Source of the DNA: Streptomyces ortus
GTDB taxonomy: Bacteria > Actinomycetota > Actinomycetes > Streptomycetales > Streptomycetaceae
Assembly: GCF_026341275.1 (NCBI RefSeq)
Contig: NZ_JAIFZO010000002.1
Location: 4,246,118 to 4,310,117 of the forward strand
Direction: 5' to 3'
Length of the DNA: 64,000 nt
Both the position numbers and the translations under genes were made by a program. Positions 58,526-64,000 of the stretch are shown here, one piece after another. Within the stretch, counting starts at the first letter, position 1; each line of letters begins with the position of its first letter. The notes beneath the pieces are model-generated. The model was not told the origin of the DNA. It searched no databases and saw only the letters and a program-made list of their open reading frames with translations.

Positions 58526-59700
58526 CGCATTCTTTCGAGGAAGCGGGTTCGGATTCTTTCGAGGAGAGGGATGCGGAGAGCGTGGGTGACGGCACCCGCG
58601 CCGTGCGGGCGGGGCTGCCCGAACCGGTCAAGCATGAGCCCACCCTGCCCGGCCCGGTCTTCGCCGCCCACTTCCACCTGCCGGGCGATCCCACCGGCCC
58701 CTACACCTACGGACGCGACGAGAACCCGACCTGGACCCACCTGGAGCGCGCCATCGGCGAGCTGGAGGCTCCGGGCCGGGACGGCGTCGAGACGCTCGTC
58801 TTCGCCTCCGGCATGGCCGCCATCTCGGCCGTCCTCTTCTCCCAGCTGAGCGCCGGTGACACGGTCGTGCTCCCCAACGACGGCTACCAAGCTCTGCCGC
58901 TCGTACGCGGCCAGCTGGAGGCGTACGGCATCGAGGTGCGCACGGCGCCGACCGGGGGCGATGCCCAGCTCGACGTCCTCGACGGGGCGAAGCTGCTGTG
59001 GATCGAGACCCCGTCGAATCCGGGGCTCGACGTGTGCGACGTGCGACGGCTGGTCGAGGCGGCCCACGCGCGCGGGGCCCTCGTCGCGGTCGACAACACC
59101 CTGGCGACGCCGCTCGGGCAACGGCCGCTGGAGCTCGGCGCGGACTTCTCCGTGGCCAGCGGCACCAAGCAGCTCACCGGGCACGGAGACGTCCTCCTGG
59201 GCTACGTCACGGGTGGCGACGGCTCGGCGATGGCCTCCGTACGGCGCTGGCGCAAGATCGTCGGGGCGATCCCGGGCCCCATGGAGGCCTGGCTGGCGCA
59301 CCGCTCGCTGGCCACGCTGCAGATGCGCGTGGACCGGCAGAACGCGAGCGCCCAGGTGCTCGCCGAGATGCTGCGGGACTGGCCCGAGGAGCTCGGGGTC
59401 CGCTATCCCGGGCTGCCCGGCGACCCTTCGCACAAGCTCGCCGCACAGCAGATGAGGCGCTTCGGATGTGTGGTGTCGTTCACGCTGCCCACGCGCGCGC
59501 GTGCCGACCGTTTCCTCGACGCACTGCGGCTCGTGGACGACGCGACGAGCTTCGGCGGGGTGCGGTCGACCGCCGAACGGCGCGGGCGCTGGGGCGGCGA
59601 CGCGGTCCCGGAGGGCTTCATCCGTTTCTCGGTCGGTGCCGAGGATCCGGAGGATCTGGTGGCGGATGTCCGACGGGCGCTCGACGAGTCCGCGACCTGA
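58522..59700 (+). CDS. cystathionine gamma-lyase/synthase-type PLP enzyme
   Basis: 392 residues from the ATG overlapping the ptpA stop. A Cys/Met-metabolism PLP fold: GVETLVFASGMAAISAVL, WIETPSNPGLDVCD, VAVDNTLATPLGQRPLELGA, and ASGTKQLTGHGDVLLGY with the PLP lysine. YTYGRDENPTWTHLERAIGE is the typical active-site segment. Whether it acts as gamma-lyase or gamma-synthase cannot be read from the sequence. The N-terminal 20 residues (SFEEAGSDSFEERDAES) contain a short duplication, SFEE. Confidence 0.92.
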   Translation: MTHSFEEAGSDSFEERDAESVGDGTRAVRAGLPEPVKHEPTLPGPVFAAHFHLPGDPTGPYTYGRDENPTWTHLERAIGELEAPGRDGVETLVFASGMAAISAVLFSQLSAGDTVVLPNDGYQALPLVRGQLEAYGIEVRTAPTGGDAQLDVLDGAKLLWIETPSNPGLDVCDVRRLVEAAHARGALVAVDNTLATPLGQRPLELGADFSVASGTKQLTGHGDVLLGYVTGGDGSAMASVRRWRKIVGAIPGPMEAWLAHRSLATLQMRVDRQNASAQVLAEMLRDWPEELGVRYPGLPGDPSHKLAAQQMRRFGCVVSFTLPTRARADRFLDALRLVDDATSFGGVRSTAERRGRWGGDAVPEGFIRFSVGAEDPEDLVADVRRALDESAT

Positions 59701-59744
59701 GTGCTTGCTGAGTGAACGGCCAGTAGCCGCGGTCGCCCGACGGA

Positions 59745-59777
59745 CGGTCCGAGCCTCCCCCCTCGTGGCTCGGACCG
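59745..59777 (+). terminator. terminator after the cystathionine gene
   Basis: CGGTCCGAGCC ... GGCTCGGACCG, an 11-bp perfect stem; a second, smaller hairpin CGGTTCT/AGAACCG follows at about 59780-59801. Confidence 0.78.
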
Positions 59778-59812
59778 CCCCGGTTCTCCGCGCGAAGAAC
59801 CGCCCCAACAAG

Positions 59813-59914
59813 GCTAGTTGACTCTGTGTCAGTGTCCAATCACGGTAGCGACAGGGGGCTATCGACTTATTTATAGTTGGGGGCTTCCGGGAAGCTGGAG
59901 AGCGAAGGGAAGCC
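59813..59914 (+). promoter_or_regulatory. AT-rich promoter region of the LysR gene
   Basis: TTGACT at 59818 and the unusually AT-rich TCGACTTATTTATAGTTGG at about 59863-59881 precede the LysR gene. A GGAAGC/AGGGAAGCC region provides the ribosome site. LysR self-regulation at the AT-rich dyad is possible. Confidence 0.45.
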
Positions 59915-60820
59915 ATGGATCTGGCCCTGCTGCGGACCTTTGTGACCGTGCACCGGGCCGGCTCCTTCACCCGGGCCGCCGCCCTGCTCGGCCTCTCCCA
60001 GCCGGCCGTCACCTCGCAGATCCGCACCCTCGAACGGCAGCTGGGGCGCCCCCTGTTCCTGCGCCAGGCCCGTGGAGTGACCCCCACCACCATCGGGGAC
60101 GAACTCGCCCACAAGGCCGCTCCGCATCTCGACGCCCTCGTGGAGATCACCGAGACCGGCCTCGACGCGGACTCCTCCCTGCGCACACTCCATCTCGCCG
60201 GGCCGCCGGAGTTCACCGCCGAGCGTGCGCTGCCCGCGCTCACCGAGCTGATCGGCGACGACGGCCACGGCTTCGCGCTGCGGGCCTCCTTCGGCAATGC
60301 GGAGGAGACGCTGGAGGGGCTCGCTGCCGGGCATCATGATCTGGCCATCACCACGGCACGCCCTCGGGGGGCTCTACTCACCGCGACTCCGCTCTGCGAC
60401 GAGGAACACGTGCTGGTCGCCGCCCCGCGCTGGGTCGCCCGCATCGGCTCCGACACGCTACGAGGCCGGGGCGCGCCCGTGCTGGAGAACCTGCCCGTGG
60501 TCGAGGTGCACGAGTCACTGCCGTTCATCGCCCGCTACTGGGCTTCCGTCTTCGATTCCCTGCCCGCCGCGTCGGGCACCGTCATCGTTCCCGACCTGAG
60601 GGCGGTGCTGGCCTGTGCCACCACCGGCGCGGGTCTCGCGGTTCTGCCGCGCTATCTGTGCGGACCCGCTCTGGAGCGGGGCGACGTAGTGGCGCTGAGC
60701 GAGCCACCGGTTCCCCCTCTTCGTACATACTTCCTGGTGGTACGGACCGGCACACTGGCCATGCCGCATATCGCGCGGGCCCACGAGTGGCTGATGCGTG
60801 CCGCTGCCGGCTGGTCGTGA
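59915..60820 (+). CDS. LysR-family transcriptional regulator
   Basis: 301 residues from ATG 59915. The LysR HTH is at residues 1-62: MDLALLRTFVTVHRAGSFTR then AAALLGLSQPAVTSQIRTLE, followed by GRPLFLRQARGVTPT. The substrate-binding domain occupies the rest, with ALTELIGDDGHGFALRA as its first strand region. Target and effector unknown. It may control itself or the neighbouring NUDIX gene. It is followed by a parS site. Confidence 0.93.
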   Translation: MDLALLRTFVTVHRAGSFTRAAALLGLSQPAVTSQIRTLERQLGRPLFLRQARGVTPTTIGDELAHKAAPHLDALVEITETGLDADSSLRTLHLAGPPEFTAERALPALTELIGDDGHGFALRASFGNAEETLEGLAAGHHDLAITTARPRGALLTATPLCDEEHVLVAAPRWVARIGSDTLRGRGAPVLENLPVVEVHESLPFIARYWASVFDSLPAASGTVIVPDLRAVLACATTGAGLAVLPRYLCGPALERGDVVALSEPPVPPLRTYFLVVRTGTLAMPHIARAHEWLMRAAAGWS

Positions 60821-60851
60821 CGCAGATGCTTCGGCTGGTCCGGACGGCGAT

Positions 60852-60865
60852 GTTTCACGTGGAAC
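60852..60865. other. parS-like site
   Basis: GTTTCACGTGGAAC, one base from the Streptomyces parS consensus, in the gap between the LysR gene and the NUDIX gene. Confidence 0.8.
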
Positions 60866-60886
60866 CAACCGGGCCACATTCCTCCC

Positions 60887-61369
60887 ATGACCGACCGACC
60901 CGTGGTCAAGCGCACCGCTCGGGCCGTCCTGCTGGACGGCGACGACTTGATCCTGATCAAGCGGACCAAACCCGGCGTAGATCCCTACTGGGTGACACCC
61001 GGCGGCGGGGTCGAGCCCGAGGACACGACCGTCGTGGACGCGCTCCACCGTGAAGTGCACGAGGAACTCGGCGCCAAGATCACCGATGTCGTGCCGTGCT
61101 TCGTCGACACCGTCGAGCACATCGGCGAGGACAGCAGCTCCACGGGGGTGAAGGTGCAGCACTTTTTCGTCTGCCACCTTGAATCCATGGATCCCGCGCT
61201 CCGCCATGGCCCCGAGATCGAGGAACCCTGCGGCGACTACGAGATCGTGCGGATCCCCTTCACTCGCGTGGGCATCGCGTCCGTCCACCTCGTACCGCTG
61301 TCGCTGCGGCACTATCTCGACGGGAACATCGAGGGCGTACGGGCGATGCAGGCACCCGACCTCGGCTGA
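60887..61369 (+). CDS. NUDIX hydrolase
   Basis: 160 residues from ATG 60887. The Nudix box is complete in form: GGGVEPEDTTVVDALHREVH then EELGA, i.e. Gly-x5-Glu-x7-Arg-Glu-x2-Glu-Glu. KRTARAVLLDGDDLILIKR and PYWVTPGGG give the surrounding strands. It should hydrolyse a nucleoside diphosphate-linked compound; the substrate is not evident. Confidence 0.93.
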   Translation: MTDRPVVKRTARAVLLDGDDLILIKRTKPGVDPYWVTPGGGVEPEDTTVVDALHREVHEELGAKITDVVPCFVDTVEHIGEDSSSTGVKVQHFFVCHLESMDPALRHGPEIEEPCGDYEIVRIPFTRVGIASVHLVPLSLRHYLDGNIEGVRAMQAPDLG

Positions 61370-61380
61370 GCGGCCACGCG

Positions 61381-61470
61381 GGTTCGCGGTACGAGGTTCG
61401 CGCTTCGCGGTACGCGGTTCGCGGTACGCGGTTCGCCGTTCGCCGTTCGCCGTTCGCCGTTCGCCGTTCG
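61381..61470. repeat. tandem GTTCGCC and GCGGTACGCGGTTC repeats
   Basis: Two 14-bp copies GCGGTACGCGGTTC (61407-61420, 61421-61434), a diverged copy upstream, then five GTTCGCC heptamers (61431-61465) and a partial sixth. They fill the gap between two convergent genes and probably vary in number between strains. Confidence 0.85.
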
Positions 61471-61516
61471 ATGCAGGATTCCGGCCCGGTTCGGTCCCTT
61501 TCGATGCGGTCCTGTG

Positions 61517-63190
61517 TCAGTCCCGGGCCGCGACCAGGTCTTCCACCGCGTCGTGACGGATACGCGCCGACGGGATACCGATGTCCCGGAGCGCGTCCAC
61601 CCCGTTACGGATCATGCCGGGCGGCCCCGACAGGTAGGCGTCGTACTCGTCCCACGGGCCGTACTCGCGGACCGCGTCGGGCAGTTGCAGGTGCGCCTGC
61701 TGGTCGACGATGGGACGCACGGCGAGCCATGAGTGGCTCTGCTGGAGCCGGAGCATGGTGTCGATGTCGTACAGGTCGTGACCGGTGCGGGCCCCGTAGA
61801 AGACCTCGACCGGGCGTCGCTGCCCGTGCTCGGCAACGTCCTCGACCAGTGCCTTGATCGGCGCGATACCGGTGCCGCCGCCCAGGCAGAGCAGTCCGCT
61901 GTCGGTGGTGTGGTCGACGGTCATCGAGCCCGCGGGCGGGCCAAGCCTGACGGTGTCGCCGGGTCGGGCCCGGTGCACCAGTGCGCTGGAGACCCAGCCG
62001 GCCGGAACCGCCTTCACATGGAACGACAGCAGTCCGTCCGAGCGGGGGGCGGAGGCGAACGAGTAGTGCCGCCAGACGCGGGGCCACCACGGGGTCTCCA
62101 GGCTCGCGTACTGACCGGCGAGGAAGGGGTACGGCTGATCGGGGCGGACCGTGACGACAGCGACGTCCGGGGTCCTCAGCTCGTGCGAGACCACCTCGGC
62201 GTACCACCAGGCCGGCGCGCGCAGTTCGTCCGCGGCGGCGGCGTCGATCATGACCTGGGAGATCTTCGTGTACGCCCGGACCCAGGCCGCCTCGGTCTCC
62301 CCGTCCCAGGCCTCTTCGGCGAAGCGGCTGAGTGCGCCGAGGAGGCACTCCCCGACGGCGGGGTAGTGCTCAGGGCGCGTGCCGTACTTGCGGTGGCCGC
62401 GGCCGAGGTTCTGCAGATACGAGACCAGGACGTCGGTGTTGTCGATGTGCTCGGCCGCTGTCAGCAGAGCCTTGAGCAACCGGTCCCGCTGCGTGTCCAT
62501 CGCGGCCGGGAAGAGGGGGCGCAGATCGGGATGGCGTACGAAGAGCAGCGCGTAGAAGTACGAGGTGACCTTGTCCGCGACGGGCGCCACCTCGGCCATG
62601 GTGCGGCGGATGAGGACGGCGTCCGGAGAGGCGGGCGTCGCGGGGGCCGGGGTGGCGGCAGCGGGCACGGAGTCCGGCGCGGGCGCGGAGCGCGCTGTGG
62701 GGACCGTGGGGGCTGCGACCGCCGTACGGGCGGTCGGCGGAGGCCCGTTGAGGGTCGCCGCGGGGGGTGTCACCGCGCGCGACGCCATCGGAGGCGCGGA
62801 CGAGACGGCACGTGCGGTGCCTTCGCTTTCACCGGGGACGCGCTTGGGGCCGGAACCGGAGCCGGGGCCGAGGTCGGATCCAGGGCCGGGGCCAGTTCGG
62901 GCGGCGTCGGTTCGAACCGCACCGCTTCGATCTGCACCGCTTCGCTCGGCACCGGTTCGGTCCGTGTCCGGGCCGGCCTGCGCCTTGGGGGGTATTCGCC
63001 GCTGTGCCGGGCCGCCCGCTCCGGCCGCGGACCTGCCGACGGGCCTCAACGCGGCCAGGCGCCGCCCCTCGGTCGCCCCCTGCTCACCGCCCGCGGGCGG
63101 GTCCGGTGGCGTGTGCGGTGTGAACCAGCCGCCTCCGCCGCCACCCCCTGAAGTGCCGTTGTCGGCCGACGTGGTGGTCGGAGCGTCCAT
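61517..63190 (-). CDS. flavohaemoglobin-like globin-reductase with long N-terminal extension
   Basis: 557 residues from ATG 63190, preceded by GCGAGG; an ATG at 63211 would add seven residues. The first 185 residues are low complexity: Gly-runs, then TGAERSGADRSGAVRTDAAR repeats and Pro/Ala/Thr. The globin domain (about 190-325) has TSYFYALLFVRHPDLRPLFP and GRGHRKYGTRPEHYPAVGE (proximal His). A ferredoxin-reductase domain follows: WRHYSFAS (FAD) and LCLGGGTGIAPIKAL (NAD(P)H). Flavohaemoglobins dioxygenate NO to nitrate. The disordered extension is unusual. Confidence 0.92.
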   Translation of the reverse strand: MDAPTTTSADNGTSGGGGGGGWFTPHTPPDPPAGGEQGATEGRRLAALRPVGRSAAGAGGPAQRRIPPKAQAGPDTDRTGAERSGADRSGAVRTDAARTGPGPGSDLGPGSGSGPKRVPGESEGTARAVSSAPPMASRAVTPPAATLNGPPPTARTAVAAPTVPTARSAPAPDSVPAAATPAPATPASPDAVLIRRTMAEVAPVADKVTSYFYALLFVRHPDLRPLFPAAMDTQRDRLLKALLTAAEHIDNTDVLVSYLQNLGRGHRKYGTRPEHYPAVGECLLGALSRFAEEAWDGETEAAWVRAYTKISQVMIDAAAADELRAPAWWYAEVVSHELRTPDVAVVTVRPDQPYPFLAGQYASLETPWWPRVWRHYSFASAPRSDGLLSFHVKAVPAGWVSSALVHRARPGDTVRLGPPAGSMTVDHTTDSGLLCLGGGTGIAPIKALVEDVAEHGQRRPVEVFYGARTGHDLYDIDTMLRLQQSHSWLAVRPIVDQQAHLQLPDAVREYGPWDEYDAYLSGPPGMIRNGVDALRDIGIPSARIRHDAVEDLVAARD

Positions 63191-63703
63191 GCTGTGCCTC
63201 GCCTCGAACATCTTTCGGTCGGTCTGCGCACCTCCTCAATCGGAAGATGCCTGCTTTCCCCCGCAGACTGCTTGCTTCGCCCCGTTCCGTCCTGTCGGCC
63301 AATGCGCCCATATTGGACCGCGCCCTCGCACGCCGGAGACAAGAGAGCCAAGAATGTGACATTGGCCGCACTACAGCCATGTCGGAATCCCGCCCATTAC
63401 CCCCGGCCCGGCCGCATAAGCGGACATGCGATTCTTCGATCCTTCTGTCCCGTTGGGCTGCATTGCCGCGTGATCGCCCCGACGGGATGTGCGGACACCT
63501 TGTCGGACACGAACCGGAGTCGACCATACCGGCCGCGGTCCGACACACAAGTCCCCGCTTCCTTACGTCAGGAATTGCGTGTGGACGTCTCATCAATTCT
63601 TTCAATTACCGGACAGGAGAAGCCATTTCACAGCGCGTACGCCGAGGCTGGTAGACAGGGGTACTCCCCCTGTCAGACGCGTCAGCCGCTCGCGCCCGGC
63701 ACG
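63191..63703. other. divergent intergenic region globin gene / DUF2269-like gene
   Basis: 513 bp with no supported gene. It is locally AT-rich (CATCAATTCTTTCAATTACCGG around 63590-63612), fitting promoters for both flanking genes. A perfect parS site closes it at 63706. Confidence 0.5.
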
Positions 63704-64000
63704 GTGTTTCACGTGAAACTAAGCCGCCCGGCACGCCGGGCCAACCTCGTCGTCCATGTAGCCGCGTCCGCGTGCTGGCTCGGGCTCACGCTCGGGCTGC
63801 TCGCCCTGGGAATCACCGCGAACACCACCGGGTCCGCGGTGACCGTGGAAGCTTCCGTCCGCGCCATGAAGACCTTCACCGACTGGCTTCTGCTCCCCCT
63901 CGCGTTGCTTACACTCCTCACCGGCCTGGTGCTGTCCCTGGGCACACCGTGGGGGCTCGCGCGGCACCGGTGGGTCTACACCAAGTTCTGGCTGACGCTG
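63704..64000 (+). CDS. DUF2269-like membrane protein, 3'-truncated by window edge
   Basis: At least 99 codons from GTG 63704, running off the right edge. The product begins VFHVKLSRPARRANLVVHVA and has two hydrophobic segments (ACWLGLTLGLLALGITA and WLLLPLALLTLLTGLVLSL), then WGLARHRWVYTKFWLTL, resembling DUF2269-type membrane proteins. The start codon overlaps a parS site, so the N-terminus reads VFHVK, like MFHVK of cydCD. No clear ribosome site was seen and the frame is open upstream, so the start is uncertain. Confidence 0.7.
   Translation, partial: MFHVKLSRPARRANLVVHVAASACWLGLTLGLLALGITANTTGSAVTVEASVRAMKTFTDWLLLPLALLTLLTGLVLSLGTPWGLARHRWVYTKFWLTL
63706..63719. other. parS site at the start of the last gene
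   Basis: GTTTCACGTGAAAC, a perfect Streptomyces parS palindrome. Confidence 0.9.

Noticed and set aside
58420..60297. Long minus-strand frame opposite the cystathionine and LysR genes
   Set aside because: It has no motif and runs across a terminator and an intergenic region; shadow of high-GC coding.
1..64000. CRISPR array, rRNA operon or insertion sequence
   Set aside because: No regularly spaced repeats of 25-40 bp, no rRNA sequence and no transposase gene with terminal inverted repeats were seen.

Overview
The window is high-GC actinobacterial chromosome, almost certainly Streptomyces. Signs of this are the very strong third-position GC bias, frequent GTG/TTG starts, the developmental pair ssgA/ssgR, a DtpA-type copper/peroxidase cluster, a cydA-cydB-cydCD operon with a Rex-type operator, and small Streptomyces-specific proteins. 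From memory, the gene order (htrA ... pepP ... sco/ecuC/copCD/dtpA, pheA, serS ... cyd operon ... thiC, ssgA/ssgR, ptpA) matches the S. coelicolor region roughly SCO3977 to SCO3917, read left to right, so the right end should point towards dnaA/oriC. Six ParB parS-like sites in the right third plus one degenerate copy, and several clusters of DnaA boxes, fit an oriC-proximal location.

Positions 1-4465: the right-hand end of an integrated element of the actinomycete integrative and conjugative type (AICE). It holds a 5'-truncated primase/polymerase gene, a small Cys/His-rich protein gene, a DUF3631 P-loop ATPase gene, a repeat-rich possible origin or control region, a TTG-start excisionase gene and a tyrosine integrase gene. 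It stops at the 3' end of a tRNA-Ser(UGA) gene, the presumed attachment site.

Positions 4500-16900: housekeeping and signalling genes. These are an HtrA/DegP-like protease, a glycerophosphodiester phosphodiesterase, an HATPase regulator, a SEC-C/DUF5926 protein, a possible structured small RNA with a strong terminator, a membrane-anchored protein of unknown function, a primase-polymerase-like protein that seems to lack catalytic aspartates, a GAF-PP2C phosphatase with an unusual active-site substitution, aminopeptidase P, a short gene graveyard (MocR and MFS remnants), a second HATPase and a membrane protein.

Positions 17000-23800: a copper-handling run (YcnI, Sco, PCuAC/ECuC, CopCD-YtkA fusion, DtpA Dyp peroxidase) that probably supplies copper to extracytoplasmic cuproenzymes, then pheA.

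Positions 23800-39900: a DnaA-box cluster, serS and a HAD phosphatase, two convergently placed ABC-2 transporter pairs, an EphD-like hydrolase/short-chain dehydrogenase fusion, a MerR regulator, RNA 2'-phosphotransferase (kptA), an LLM flavin oxidoreductase, a second HAD phosphatase, an M23 peptidase and a GAF sensor kinase.

Positions 39900-53700: the cytochrome bd operon with three parS sites in 87 bp between cydB and cydCD, a histidinol-phosphate-type aminotransferase, a LacI regulator, a metallophosphoesterase, an unknown membrane protein, and thiC under a TPP riboswitch that itself contains a parS site.

Positions 53700-64000: a YibE/F membrane protein, the sporulation genes ssgA and ssgR, small proteins (DUF5326, cupin, holin-like), ptpA with an overlapping cystathionine gamma-lyase-type gene, a LysR regulator, a NUDIX hydrolase, a repeat patch, a flavohaemoglobin-like protein with a long disordered N-terminus, and the start of a DUF2269-like membrane protein gene at the right edge.
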